Assembly (NCBI GenBank): GCA_038093975.1
Contig: JBBPTG010000017.1
Location: 233,187 to 297,186, forward strand
Direction of reading: 5' to 3'
DNA from: Chalciporus piperatus
Taxonomy: Eukaryota; Basidiomycota; Agaricomycetes; Boletales; Boletaceae
DNA: 64,000 nucleotides
The position numbers and the translations under genes were made by a program. Numbering within the stretch: the stretch's first letter is position 1; each line of letters begins with the position of its first letter. The notes below the pieces were generated by a model, which ran no database searches, had not been told where the DNA came from, and worked only from the letters and a program-made list of their open reading frames with translations. Shown piece after piece: positions 24,101 through 33,923 of this stretch.

Positions 24101-24275
24101 TAGTATTCTGGTCCGTACTGGTTGGTGGGGCTGCGCGTGCCTTTTTGGGAGCAGCATCTGACATGTGTCCATCATGTTGCCGTTTGCGTGATGTCTTGCT
24201 ACTATCAAGGTTCTCGCGGGCTGCTTTAATCTTCTCCGTTGGCTTGGAGACTCGTTTGGTGTTGTTCAACTGCAT
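21199..24275 (-). CDS. hAT transposase, ten exons
   Basis: Exons by eye, on the minus strand: 24275-23942, 23906-23528, 23475-23292, 23238-23101, 23054-22980, 22932-22549, 22496-22227, 22171-21958, 21896-21483, 21428-21199. All nine introns are 35-61 nt with GT...AG ends, and the sum is 2,622 nt, exactly 874 codons with the stop. Features in order: basic N-terminus; BED-type zinc finger (HEFRCTGCGCNAIVRRF...NLWKHAKLCWG); TTDGWTSPNHKAY; CDNAANND and RCFLHVVNLVAK of the RNase H-like core; RWNSTFDMLEYAL; and the C-terminal dimerisation domain (DPLAWWYERRSTYPRLSRMA, TSVEVERLFSRGRLL). No internal stop was found. It cuts and pastes the element in the nucleus. Confidence 0.9.
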
Positions 24276-25198
24276 TGTGTGGTTCAGGTTTGGGCGAGAA
24301 GGTTGTTTGTCCGTAATTTGTCATGGTTCCATTTTTTGTGTGTTGCTACTAGGCTAGACTCGGTACTTATATCTATGTACCTTGATGACCTCCAACCGGC
24401 CTCGTTCAAAAGGCTATACCCGTGCCTAAGGGTGCGGTGTAGGGAACGCATATTCCCTACGCTTGCAGCCGGCGTTCTACCCCCATTTCCCATTCTCAAC
24501 ATTCCTCGACGTCTTTCCTTCGTTTCCATATATGTTCCAACCTCTTCCGCCGCACATACGGCTTTCCGTCCCCATCACTTCCCGTTCCCGTCGTTCCGTG
24601 GTATACGGAAACCACGGATAGTTTGTTTTGTTCACAGGTATCGTCCTCCGTGTCCCCGGAAACCGTTGTCCAGGTATGATATGATTCGCTGGTAAGCTTC
24701 CCTTCCATTCCATGTTCTCTAACCTTGCTATGCGTCTTTACTGTTGCACTTTCCTTACTTTTACTCATCCTTTTCGTCTTGTCATCTATCCTGTCTATAC
24801 TTAGTCCAGTACTGTCACTTAGCGTTCTGTCGCTATCAGAGTCTCGGGTATGCCCGGACTATAAAAGACTGTACTTTGCTTATTTTGAATCGACCTTTCT
24901 TTTCTCCACGCAACAACCTCTCTCTCTAAAACTCCGGAACCTTCGTCAACACTTTCCGTCTGTTCTTACTTTCGTTCCACTAGTCCTAACAGCAAGGAAG
25001 TGGTCCGGAACAACCGTTGTTCGTACGGAACATCATTTTCCAGTTCTTCAACGGTTTGGTATGCCGGAAACGAGTCCTTTTGCTTGTCTTCATTCCCTGG
25101 AATCCCTTTAGGGTCGAACTTATCGTACCCTTCTTTATCTTTTGCTACTGACCTTCTCGGGATTTCTATTCCTACAGAGGGTTTAGCTTTCTTACAGC

Positions 25199-25241
25199 GG
25201 GTAGGGTAGGGGTACACAGGTGGTGTACCCCTACCCTACCC
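25199..25241. repeat. Subterminal palindrome of the hAT element
   Basis: Left arm GGGTAGGGTAGGGGTACAC (25199-25217), 5-nt spacer, perfect inverse complement to 25241. It lies inside a field of GGGTA/TACCC repeats and probably serves as transposase-binding subterminal repeats. Confidence 0.7.
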
Positions 25242-25594
25242 GAGCAATACCCTTACCCGTGACCCTCGAGGGTTACCCCTACCCTTGTTCATGCCTACTG
25301 ATGCCTACCTTACACGATCGCGAAGAACCCGGCCGACTACTCTGCTCAGCTCGTCCTGGGTAGTACATCTACAGACATTCTCTCCGTCAACTATACTGAA
25401 GGGTAAGTTTCTGACATCTTCATCACAAGCACATCACGCTCCATCAGGAAAAACCTCCTGAGGGAATTTGATGAAATTGCATGAATTTTCATTGAATTCA
25501 GGCAATCTCACACATTATGATAGAAATGTACAAAGTTTCATACTTATGAGATGCTTGACTATCTGTAGCCAAATAAGCAGAAAATGTTGTAAAT

Positions 25595-25685
25595 GTTCTA
25601 TCGAAGGTGAGAGTCGAACATACGCCAGCCCCACTTGCCAAAAATAGACAACGGACAACTTAGCCGCTACGCTAGAAGTTTGCAC
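25595..25685 (-). other. tRNA-like segment with Pol III-box resemblance
   Basis: On the minus strand the sequence has an A-box-like TAGCGGCTAAGTTG, a B-box-like TGTTCGACTCT, and ends that can pair as an acceptor stem (TTCTAGCG with CGATAGAA, one mismatch). It is more likely a decayed tRNA or the head of a SINE than a working gene. Confidence 0.35.
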
Positions 25686-25974
25686 AAGGTAAAACAATCA
25701 TTATGAAGTATGACTATCTATTCCTGCCATGGGGTGAAAATTTTCCAAAGTCCGTCTCATTGCCTTGCCTTCGCACCTCACACCACACTTGCAACACCCT
25801 ACAATAACATTGTCTTGAACGACCACCGAACACGACAATGGACCGATCACAAAGAATGTAGACGCCCACAGACGAGACCACTACCAGGTCTACAGTAATC
25901 ACATCCGCGGACGCATGAAGACTCCCCAAACAGTAATGGGTTCGAGGAACGGGTCAAGCATGTCGCGCGACAAG

Positions 25975-27085
25975 CCAGACGTCGCGAGCGAAACCATTGA
26001 TGAGACATACCGACCAGAAGACCCACCGAACCACCAGACGACGACAATGAGACGGCGAGCCTAACGGACGAGCGAAATGCGCCGAGAACACGTCCATCCG
26101 CGAAGAAACGCAACCAGACAAGTTTCCAGAGCCATTCGAAGGACTCGCGGAAACGATCGCAAGCGGGAACGAATCGGTTGGGGATCGAGGGTCAAGCGGA
26201 ACGAATCGAGCAGACACGTCGAGGCAAACAGCGAGTCGAGCGATCCGGAAGTCGTCGAAGTCGAGCCAGGGCGGAAAACAAAAACGGGCGAACAAGGTAC
26301 GCACCTGGAAGCCCAGCCCCATGTCGAACGAGCAGGAAGCATCATGCACGATCGCAGATGCACAAAAACCGATCGGGGAGGCGCAAGAACGCAACGGGAC
26401 ACTCACTCGAGTCAAGCAGGACGAACAGGATCAACGAAACGTGTCGCAGAGGCGTTAAATGAAGGGGAGAAGCGGTCGTCAGGGTTGTACGAAGGATCGA
26501 CAAAGACAGCCCAAGAAAGCGGTCGACTTGACGTACCGACGAGAAGCCCAGGACCCCACCGAACCACCAGACGACGCCAACGAGTTGATGAGCCCAAATC
26601 TGTCAAAAGACGCTGAAGACGCGCCCAGCCGCGAAAACACGCCACCAGACGAGGCCCCAGCGCCAGTCGACAAATCGAGACAACCCACCAAAGTCGAGGA
26701 TGTCGCGGTGATGCAGACTGCGAGTTGCGGCTCGTCGAATCAGGCAGCGAGACGACGATGCTCGAAGGAATTGAGCAGGAGACCTCGAGACCGCGAAAGG
26801 GCGTCGAAACCGGCCAGGGAGCAATGGAGATTGATACTCAGAGACGAATGGAGCGAGGGCGAGGGCGAGGGTGATGAACGGGTGAATGCACGGTCGTAAC
26901 GAGAGCTTGCCAGGTCGACCAGGAGCATCAAGAAGGTGATAAAGACGTTGCCGACTAGGTACCGAACGCATCGAGTCGAATCGAGCGAGGACGAAGTCGA
27001 GGAATCCGAGTCGAGCGGGAGGGGTCGAGCGAAACGGCAAACACGATGCCAAGGACGGCGGAACGAGCGATCGCACCGCACACTG
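25975..27085 (-). repeat. Dispersed repeat copy 2 with diverged tandem units
   Basis: 26200-26415 is the inverse of copy 1 at 2866-3150. The segment around 25980-26113 is repeated, diverged, around 26523-26660 (CCACCGAACCACCAGACGACG in both), giving a period near 540 bp. Another degenerate unit lies at about 26960-27075. Overlapping frames on both strands are Arg/Ser/Asp-rich and arise from the composition, so no CDS is called. Confidence 0.55.
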
Positions 27086-27727
27086 CTAACGTACGTATGT
27101 GGAGTAAGCTATGGTTAACTCATACTGACTCGCTCGTGTAGACGAATCCTATCCTTTGGCAACTGTCCAATCATGCCATGGTCATCAACGGGCTCCGTGC
27201 TCCGTGCAATCCCTTTCGGTGGTCCGGCATATGTCATGCACTATCACAACCACTTCAAGTTCGTTTCTATCTTAGACGAGTGTCTACTAGTATATTCATT
27301 TGTTACTATTGATTGTATGAAATAAATGCACGCAATTTCACTAAATGTGATGGAATTTAGAATGGACTTAAGTTATTGAATGGATTCCTAAAATGCAATG
27401 AAATTTCATGGAATTTAGTGCAATTTTGTCAAATTCCCTTGGGAGGTTTTTCCTGATGTCACAAACCAACAGGGTCTTCATCGATTACCGCTGGTTTGAC
27501 GCTGTGAGTCGAGGTTGTTGAACATGTCACTTGATGATCTTGTTTACACTGATTCTCTAGCAAAACATCGCCCCACGTTACGAGTTTGGGTTCGGCCTGA
27601 GTTACACGACTTTCGAGTACTCCGACCTCAAAATTACCCCTATCTCTCACAAGGACAATGCGGAAAGTTGGTTGGTCGATAACTGGGCGAACGGAGGTGC
27701 CACTCCCATCGCTGAGGGCAGTACAAG

Positions 27728-27931
27728 TGTAACCTCAGACTACCGAAGCAGTAATGAAGTCCCACGAAGAATCAAACAAGAGAACAGACGGGTGTAAGTC
27801 CTACTGGATTGACTGAGGAGAAGAAGTTACAGGCGGGTCCTTATATACGACGAGTAGATGTGATGAGTAAAATAAGACCTCGTAAGCTGACAGCTAAGAC
27901 TCGGGCGGCCGCGTGACTCCCAACCGTTACA
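27728..27931 (-). repeat. Family C 3' LTR
   Basis: 204 bp, TG...CA ended (TGTAACGG...GGTTACA on the minus strand), with a TATATAAGG box. It is identical by eye to 52146-52349. A G-rich tract (GGAGGGGGGGA) lies directly upstream on the minus strand and serves as polypurine tract. Confidence 0.95.
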
Positions 27932-27961
27932 TCCCCCCCTCCAGCGAGCTCCCTCGCTCGC

Positions 27962-29167
27962 TCAGTTGATAGCGTTCTCGACGTCTCCTGCACCTCCATT
28001 TTGGGCCAGTCCTTCCGTGCCGAAGTCGACGAGCTCGAACGATCTGACATCGACGGCATCATCTGTGCCGGTAGCTGGGGCGTCGTGGCCAACAGTATTC
28101 TCGGTCGCGTCTAATCCGAGATCTTCGGCTGTGACCAGCGGCGCCGAGTCTTCAATGAAGGAGTCACCAGGTACAGGTGGAGGGAGGATAGTGGGCTCAG
28201 GAGCTCCACTGAGGAACTGGGCTAAGTCGCCGAACTCGGACAGAGTGTCATGCGACATTGAAGAGTGGATAGATGGAGTATGAGGAGCAATGTCGAAGGT
28301 TTGGGTAGAGCCGGCGGTAATTGCCGAGGTGAGTTTGTTCGCCGACTGAGTCGAAGTAGCCGGCCGGCTGCCTTTACTAATGGAATTGTTGGTCCTCGAA
28401 GCGGATGGCTGGTGCGAGGTGCTCGCACGGCCAGGGCTAACGGTCCTCGCCGAGTCGTCTTCGCCCTCGTACTCATCAATCACCATGTCCCAGTCTCCAC
28501 CGTCGTACTCGGTAGCTTCTCCCATTCGCCTCTCGTCGTGGTGAGCGAGCCGCGGTGGGTCTTCTTCAGCCTCTCTCCTGTGGTTTCGTCCACCATGACC
28601 TCGTCGTCTCTGACCGCCTCCAGGTTTCCTTTCTCCCCTCTCATTACCCAACTCCCATCCTCTCGCTTTCATCGCCCTTTGTTCCGCCTTCGCTTCTTCT
28701 CGCTGGAGCCTCTGTCGGTCCCAGCGGATCTGTTGCATAGCGAAGTGGTTACCAAGGTCGTTCACCATGCGTTGTTCGCGAGTCGTCGACGATGCGTCGG
28801 GGATCCGATCCCAGAATACGGACGGCGTTGGCTCTCCGTAGTCCTCGCTGAACAGGCTACGCCCACTATGATCGGTTGTGGAGAAACGATAGATGGGGTG
28901 GTCCTCGTCATTGAACACTAGGGCGATGGTAAGGTAGCCCAGAGGTTCGACAGGAAGGGGCTGGGAGTGCACGCAGTTTCGGATCGCAGCGCTGTGTTCC
29001 AAGCATTTTATCAGCTGATCTTTAGTGACGTATACCTTCGAGCTGGTGAAGGCATCATCATAGACGATGAAGTCCTCTCCCACTCGGGTAAAGTGCCTCA
29101 AGCGGTGTCGAGGAGTGGTCTGAGCGGGATACATATGTCCACACAGACGAGGATTAGGGCGAGCCAT
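27962..29167 (-). CDS. Family C third ORF, 401 residues, unknown function
   Basis: An open, stop-free ORF between pol and the 3' LTR. The N-terminal ~130 residues look like a folded domain (HFTRVGEDFIVYDDAFTSSK, LIKCLEHSAAIRNCV). The middle is very basic (GERKPGGGQRRRGHGGRNHR) and the C-terminal half is acidic, Ser/Thr-rich and probably disordered. No membrane segment, signal peptide, zinc finger or enzyme motif is seen. It starts about 800 nt after pol ends, across a minisatellite, so it needs its own mRNA or internal initiation. It is intact although gag of the same element has stops. I do not recognise it. Confidence 0.7.
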   Translation of the reverse strand: MARPNPRLCGHMYPAQTTPRHRLRHFTRVGEDFIVYDDAFTSSKVYVTKDQLIKCLEHSAAIRNCVHSQPLPVEPLGYLTIALVFNDEDHPIYRFSTTDHSGRSLFSEDYGEPTPSVFWDRIPDASSTTREQRMVNDLGNHFAMQQIRWDRQRLQREEAKAEQRAMKARGWELGNERGERKPGGGQRRRGHGGRNHRREAEEDPPRLAHHDERRMGEATEYDGGDWDMVIDEYEGEDDSARTVSPGRASTSHQPSASRTNNSISKGSRPATSTQSANKLTSAITAGSTQTFDIAPHTPSIHSSMSHDTLSEFGDLAQFLSGAPEPTILPPPVPGDSFIEDSAPLVTAEDLGLDATENTVGHDAPATGTDDAVDVRSFELVDFGTEGLAQNGGAGDVENAIN

Positions 29168-29269
29168 TGGAAGGGTAGTAGGTTTCGAGTCGCACAGGGT
29201 GGCACGATGGGGGTTGGAGTGGAATCGAGGATTGGAATTACTTGGCTTCTGAGATAATTGGCTTCTTGA

Positions 29270-30035
29270 ACACTCGAGTTTCTGGATTCCTGAGTAACTA
29301 GGTTTCTGAGCCCAACGGTATACTGGATGACTGGCTGACTGTCATACTGAATAACTAGGCTACTGGAATCACTTGTCAACTGGGCTACTAGATAACTGGA
29401 TTATTAGATTACTGGATTACTGAGTTACTGGAGCACTGAATTCACTTGCCAACTGAACTACTGGACCACTGAGTGACTGGATTACTGGATTACTGGATTA
29501 CTGGAATCACTTGTCAATTGGGCTACTAGGCTACTGGATTACTGAATAACTGGGCTACTGGACTACTGGAATCACTTGTCAATTGGACTACTAGGCTACT
29601 GGATAACTGGATAACTGGGCTACTGGGCTACTGATATTACTGGATGGCTGGATGACTGGAGCACTGCCACACTGAATTGACTGGATGACTGGACAACTAG
29701 ACCACTGGGTGACTGAGATGACTGGATGATTGGAGCACTTGGCCACTGGGCCACTGGGACTACTGAAATGACTTGGTGACTGGATGACTGGATGACTGGG
29801 ACTACTGAAATGACTTGGTGGCTGGATGACTGGATGACTGAGACTACTGAGGTTACTGGAGCACTGACTCACTGGACTACTGGATGACTGAGACTATTGG
29901 ATGACTGGAACACTTGGTTACTGGATGACTGAGACTACTGGATGCCTGGGGCACTTGGCTACTGGCTCACTTGTCTGACTGGCTCCAGTCAGACAAGTAA
30001 GCTCCAGTCATTTCAGACTTTTTACAGTCTTGCTG
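29270..30035 (-). repeat. Minisatellite inside family C (ACTGG/GATGACTGG units)
   Basis: Dozens of imperfect units built on CTGGATGACTGG, CTGGACTACTGG and CACTTGTCAACTGG run from the end of pol to the third ORF. The last ~70 bp of the pol ORF lie in it. The same field, shortened, is present in the scrap at 13583-13814, so it is an old feature of the family. Confidence 0.85.
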
Positions 30036-33000
30036 ATGCCCATTATATACCTGTGGATCGTCAGTCGGCGGGCGGCCTGAGCCCCGTGGTAAGTCCTCGA
30101 TCTGTTTCACCTCGAGGAGTTCCAAATATGTGGCTAAACAGTCTAATGTCTCAATTTGATATAGAGGCAGCCAGGTTTCGTCCCCCGAGGTCCATTTTAC
30201 CTGGAACAAGGCGTCAACGCCCGTTCCTTCGTGCGTCACTATGCACTCGATCACCCATTCTGGTCCCATTTCACCAAAGTCGGCGACCTGATCCTCGAGT
30301 CTCCCCGGGAATAGTCGATCATCACTTGGATCGTGAATTCTCAACAAGGATGAGTGAAACACGGGATGAATTCCTCGCTGTTTCATCCTCGCAGGTAAGT
30401 CTAACCTAAACGAGTTGTTCTTGAAGTCCTCAATAATCTTATAGGGACCAATATACTTCGGGATTAATTTGCGGGCTAGTCCCTTAGGCAGTGACAGGTT
30501 CTTTGTCGAGACATACGCGAGATCTCCTGATCGAAAAGGGCTTGCTTGTCGCTTCTTATTAGCGTTTCGGGTTTGTTTCACCCGAGCCTCGAGTATGGTG
30601 TCATGTGCTGACATTACAGCCTGTTTCATGCGTTGAGCAAACGCGCGCACACTCGGGTATTCGGTGGCCACGGCGTCGTTCCATACGAACGTCCTTGGTT
30701 GACGCCCCGTGTTCAGGAAGAAGGGTGAGTACCCAGTCGATTCGGATCGTGCGATGTTAATCGCGAACTCAATAGCGGGCAGACGGCTTACCCAATCTCG
30801 CTGTGTGGGTCCGATACAGGCGCGGAGCATCTGACCAACTGTACGGTTGGCTCTCTCTGTGGATCCGTCTGACTGTGGGTGGTACGCGCTCGACATCCGG
30901 GCCGTCGTCCCAACTAGCTTACTCAAGTGAGTCCAGAAAGTGCTGGTGAACAGAACAGCCCGATCACTGACAATATTGGTTGGCAGGCCATGATGCTTGT
31001 AGATTTCGGCAAACACAAGCTCAGCGACTTCCCGGGCCGAGTAGTTGATTCGGCTAGGCACAATATGAACCATGCCTGTCAAGAGATCGATTACCACAGT
31101 GATGGAGTCAAACTCGCCATCTCTATTTTTTGATAATGGAAGCGGTCCAACGAAATCGATACCAATCGATTCCCAAGGTCGCGTTGGAACCGCGAGCGGG
31201 TTCAGCAGTCCATAAGGCTTCTGGTTCAATGGTTTACTTCGCTTACATGTCTGACATGTTTCACAGTATCGTTGCACATCCCTGACCATATCTTTCCACC
31301 AAACAGAGTCTCGAAGGTAAGCGAGCGTTCGAGCGGTGCCTAGATGGGCCAAGACAGAATGTGCCTGGGAGATTAAGAGCTCCCGGGCCTTTCGTCCATC
31401 AATGGTGACGTCAGGTACGCACACCATGGTTCGTCCTCCTGTCCGGAGGCTAACGTATCCGGCACGATAAGCGAAGTTTCGGTACTGAATAGGATCCTCA
31501 AAGATGACACGGAAGAAACCGTCCTCGCTGTAGCGTCCCTTCACCTTCCCTAGGACGTTGTCCTGGTCAAGAAACTTAAGCGGTATGTCAACGGCCTCGT
31601 CTACTCCTTCTGATGGAACATTCTGGGTAAGAGCAGGTGTTTTGTCCACTACTCCCCCCTCCGTTCGTTCGCGTGGGCCGCGCAGAACGAACTGATTACG
31701 CATTCTCCTGGCGAACTCGGCGCTGGTCTCTGCTCTCCCCGTCTCAGCGGGGGGCACCAGGCCCCTCTTCGCCCGTTTAATTACCGGCGCCACCCTCGTA
31801 GGTGGGTCCACGACTGTGGGCTCCCGCACAGACAGTTTCGTGGTTCGCTTCGGCGTTGGCGCTGTTGCGGCGTCAATGGGCTTTGCCACCACTTTTGCCG
31901 CTACACGCGTACTTCGTCGTAACCCGAAGGCTTTGCCCTCTTCGCCGACCAACACCGGCATGGTCATCAAGCTCCCCAGGAGCGGGCTAACGCCTTCCTC
32001 CGCCAGCTGGACGTACTCAGTGGGTGACCGAACGGTTCCCTTGGCGTCATTAGAATACAGCCGCGATAATCCATCCGGCAGGATGTTCTCTACCCCTGGT
32101 AAGTAGCGAATTTCGAAGTCGAATTCCCCGATCTTCTCGATCCACCGGGCCTGACGGCCTGACAAGTTCTTTTGGTTGTACAGGTGTATGAGTCCCTTGT
32201 GGTCTGTCAGCCAAGTAAAGTGCGCTCCCTGGAGGATGTCCCGATGCCGGAGCATCCCCTCTACCCCTGCTAGCATTTCCTGCTCATGCACGGGGTAGTT
32301 CTGCTGAGTGGTATTCAATTTCGCGCTGAAGAACGCCGCGATCTTGGCGGTTTTCCAGTCTGCTCCTTGAGCCACTACAGCAGCAATCCCATTGAAGCAG
32401 GCGTCGGTCATCAGCCAAATGGGAGGCACATCCTTCCCATAGTTCACAGGCACTCTACTGTGAGCCGCACATTCTTGCGCATATTGTTTAACCTGCTCAA
32501 ACGCACGCTGTTCAGTGTCTGTCCACCGGAACGGCGTTGCGTCGCCAGTCACAGACGACAGAACCCCCAAGGGCACTCTCACTCGATAGATGTCATCCGC
32601 CAGGTAACCAGCGCATCCGATGAACCCACACAGCAAGTCGCGGTTCGTCGGAACCTTCCAGTTCACCACTCGGTCCACTTTGTCAGGATCCATCTGAATT
32701 CCAGAGTCGTTGATGATTCGCCCCAACACCTTCATTTCTTTGCAGAGAAATCGAAGCTTATTCTCGCTCAGGTAAAGTTTTTCTCGTTTTAATATCTCCA
32801 TAACGATTTTGACATGCTCGACATGCTCGTCGAGCGTCTTCGAGTAGACAACAATGTCGTCTAGGTAGACGTCCATCCACCGCCCGATGTATTCCCCGAA
32901 TAGGTGGTTCATCAAAGCCTGGTATGTAGACGGAGCATTACAATCTCCAATCTGAATCACCATGCTCAATAGGTTCCCGTCCGGTGTGGTGACCGCGGTA

Positions 33001-33923
33001 CGATTGACATGTTCGGGAATGATACGGATCTGCTCGTACGCGTCCTGGCCATCAATAATGGATCGATACTTCCCGGTGCAGACACGACGCAGGATTCCAT
33101 CGATATCAGGTAAGGGCGCGGACAATTTCTGAGTGTTTTTGTTACGCTCACGAAGGTCTACGACCGTTCTCAGCTTATCGGTTCCTGGCTTCTTGATGAG
33201 TAGCATGGGCACTGTGTTCCCAATACTCGTCACCTTCCATCGTCCCGACGCTAAGTAGTCTTTTCGTTTATCTACCCACTGAGGTCTGAGCGCTTCAGGA
33301 CAGCGACAGGGTCTCCAGGGGTAAATCTTGGTCTCGTCGATGAGAGGGATGATATGGTTAATGGCTCGTAAGGGAGGTAGACCCGTTTCACTCGCTTTTG
33401 CACAGAGCGGTTTCGCTAATTCATACAGCTTTTTCCGTGCTTCATTGATGCGATCATCGAGCAAGTCAGCTGCTCGTGATTCGAGGACTTGAATCTGAGA
33501 CCCCTTCAGGGGTAACGGTTCGTTGCTCCCCACCACCACGCTAACATCGTTGAATCCGACATTAACGCGATGCTGGAACAAGAACGGAGTCCCCAGAATG
33601 AGGTCATAATTCTGTAAGTTAATGATATCAAAGTATCGTTCAGTGTTGATCCCTTGATACTCCAGTCTCACTTTAGGGCCGTAGTTCACTTTCGACTTCG
33701 ACCCTTGTACCGCCAGCTGGACGGTGAGTGGTTTGGTCAAGGTCAATCGTTTAGCTTCGACTTGCTCAGCCAATGTTGAAGACATGAAATCGGCGAGCGA
33801 TCCAGTGTCAAGCAGCGCTCTAGCTGGACGGCCATTCACCCTAACCATAACGACAATAGGCGAGCCCCAGACGCCTTTGATGGCTCCTTCGAGAAAAGCA
33901 CTGCTTGGATGAATTCCATCCAA
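29967..33923 (-). CDS. Family C pol (protease, RT, RNase H, integrase, chromodomain-like end)
   Basis: A 1,318-codon open frame. Protease: RALLDTGSLADFMS. RT: GTDKLRTVVDLRERNKNTQK and the catalytic YLDDIVVYS. RNase H: LMTDACFNGIAAVV, TWLTDHKGL. A ~130-residue basic linker follows, then the integrase finger (HSVLAHLGTART...CETCQTCKR) and the catalytic set GIDFVGPLP, SDRAVLFTS, STERANRTVG. A chromodomain-like end reads ECIVTHEGTG...FQVKWTSGDETWLP. The ORF's first codons abut element B, so its true upstream junction with gag is lost. The last residues are translated from the minisatellite. No internal stop was found. Confidence 0.9.
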   Translation of the reverse strand: MDGIHPSSAFLEGAIKGVWGSPIVVMVRVNGRPARALLDTGSLADFMSSTLAEQVEAKRLTLTKPLTVQLAVQGSKSKVNYGPKVRLEYQGINTERYFDIINLQNYDLILGTPFLFQHRVNVGFNDVSVVVGSNEPLPLKGSQIQVLESRAADLLDDRINEARKKLYELAKPLCAKASETGLPPLRAINHIIPLIDETKIYPWRPCRCPEALRPQWVDKRKDYLASGRWKVTSIGNTVPMLLIKKPGTDKLRTVVDLRERNKNTQKLSAPLPDIDGILRRVCTGKYRSIIDGQDAYEQIRIIPEHVNRTAVTTPDGNLLSMVIQIGDCNAPSTYQALMNHLFGEYIGRWMDVYLDDIVVYSKTLDEHVEHVKIVMEILKREKLYLSENKLRFLCKEMKVLGRIINDSGIQMDPDKVDRVVNWKVPTNRDLLCGFIGCAGYLADDIYRVRVPLGVLSSVTGDATPFRWTDTEQRAFEQVKQYAQECAAHSRVPVNYGKDVPPIWLMTDACFNGIAAVVAQGADWKTAKIAAFFSAKLNTTQQNYPVHEQEMLAGVEGMLRHRDILQGAHFTWLTDHKGLIHLYNQKNLSGRQARWIEKIGEFDFEIRYLPGVENILPDGLSRLYSNDAKGTVRSPTEYVQLAEEGVSPLLGSLMTMPVLVGEEGKAFGLRRSTRVAAKVVAKPIDAATAPTPKRTTKLSVREPTVVDPPTRVAPVIKRAKRGLVPPAETGRAETSAEFARRMRNQFVLRGPRERTEGGVVDKTPALTQNVPSEGVDEAVDIPLKFLDQDNVLGKVKGRYSEDGFFRVIFEDPIQYRNFAYRAGYVSLRTGGRTMVCVPDVTIDGRKARELLISQAHSVLAHLGTARTLAYLRDSVWWKDMVRDVQRYCETCQTCKRSKPLNQKPYGLLNPLAVPTRPWESIGIDFVGPLPLSKNRDGEFDSITVVIDLLTGMVHIVPSRINYSAREVAELVFAEIYKHHGLPTNIVSDRAVLFTSTFWTHLSKLVGTTARMSSAYHPQSDGSTERANRTVGQMLRACIGPTQRDWVSRLPAIEFAINIARSESTGYSPFFLNTGRQPRTFVWNDAVATEYPSVRAFAQRMKQAVMSAHDTILEARVKQTRNANKKRQASPFRSGDLAYVSTKNLSLPKGLARKLIPKYIGPYKIIEDFKNNSFRLDLPARMKQRGIHPVFHSSLLRIHDPSDDRLFPGRLEDQVADFGEMGPEWVIECIVTHEGTGVDALFQVKWTSGDETWLPLYQIETLDCLATYLELLEVKQIEDLPRGSGRPPTDDPQVYNGHQQDCKKSEMTGAYLSDWSQSDK

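Larger units (their letters stand above)
21014..25297 (-). mobile_element. hAT-superfamily DNA transposon, apparently intact
   Basis: The termini share TAGGCATGAACA (left, 21014) and its inverse complement (right, about 25287-25297), followed on both sides by many GGGTA/TACCC motifs. A 19-bp-arm palindrome lies at 25199-25241. The transposase gene occupies 21199-24275. The flanks are copia on the left and the GH3 relic on the right, so they do not come from one original target and I could not define a convincing 8-bp duplication. The region upstream of the gene (24276-25290) has no other supported gene. Confidence 0.8.
25442..27458. mobile_element. 2-kb insert with 40-bp terminal inverted repeats, in a GH3 intron
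   Basis: The left end 25442-25481 and the inverse complement of 27419-27458 match at 36 of 40 positions (CATCAGGAAAAACCTCC...), and all four differences are transitions. Removing it leaves a normal ~55-nt intron, so it is an insertion. Inside are a tRNA-like segment, a GC-rich field of diverged tandem units and no recognisable transposase. No clear target duplication was seen. A non-autonomous DNA element fits best. Confidence 0.6.
25298..27727 (+). pseudogene. GH3 beta-glucosidase relic, C-terminal part
   Basis: Three exon pieces read in order: LPYTIAKNPADYSAQLVLG...ILSVNYTEG (about 25306-25402), VFIDYRWFDA (27473-27503) and QNIAPRYEFGFGLSYTTFEY (27561-27620, continuing to 27727). Splice sites are intact: GTAAGT at 25403, CAACAG ending at 27472, GTGAGT at 27504 and TCTCTAG ending at 27560. 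The motifs are those of the C-terminal (beta/alpha)6-sandwich and fibronectin-linker part of family 3 beta-glucosidases, secreted enzymes that hydrolyse cellobiose. The 5' end is lost at the hAT edge, one intron carries a 2-kb insert, and element C cuts the last exon after 27727. Confidence 0.75.

Noticed and set aside
25199..25297. GGGTA/TACCC-rich hAT end as an internal telomere tract
   Set aside because: Units are irregular, occur on both strands and at both element ends, as expected for hAT subterminal repeats.
21006..25305. An 8-bp target duplication for the autonomous hAT
   Set aside because: Left flank (ATGCTCCA) and right flank (ATGCCTAC or CTGATGCC) do not match, and the flanks come from different sequences.
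25595..25685. A functional tRNA gene
   Set aside because: A- and B-boxes are imperfect, the acceptor stem has a mismatch and the D and anticodon arms do not fold cleanly; kept only as tRNA-like.
26077..26899. Overlapping Arg/Asp/Ser-rich ORFs as genes
   Set aside because: Both strands give similar low-complexity readings in a GC-rich tandem repeat; no codon-phase preference is visible.
33915..33923. Intact insertion of family B with target duplication
   Set aside because: The 5' LTR and gag start are missing; only a short overlap of B and C sequence lies at the junction.
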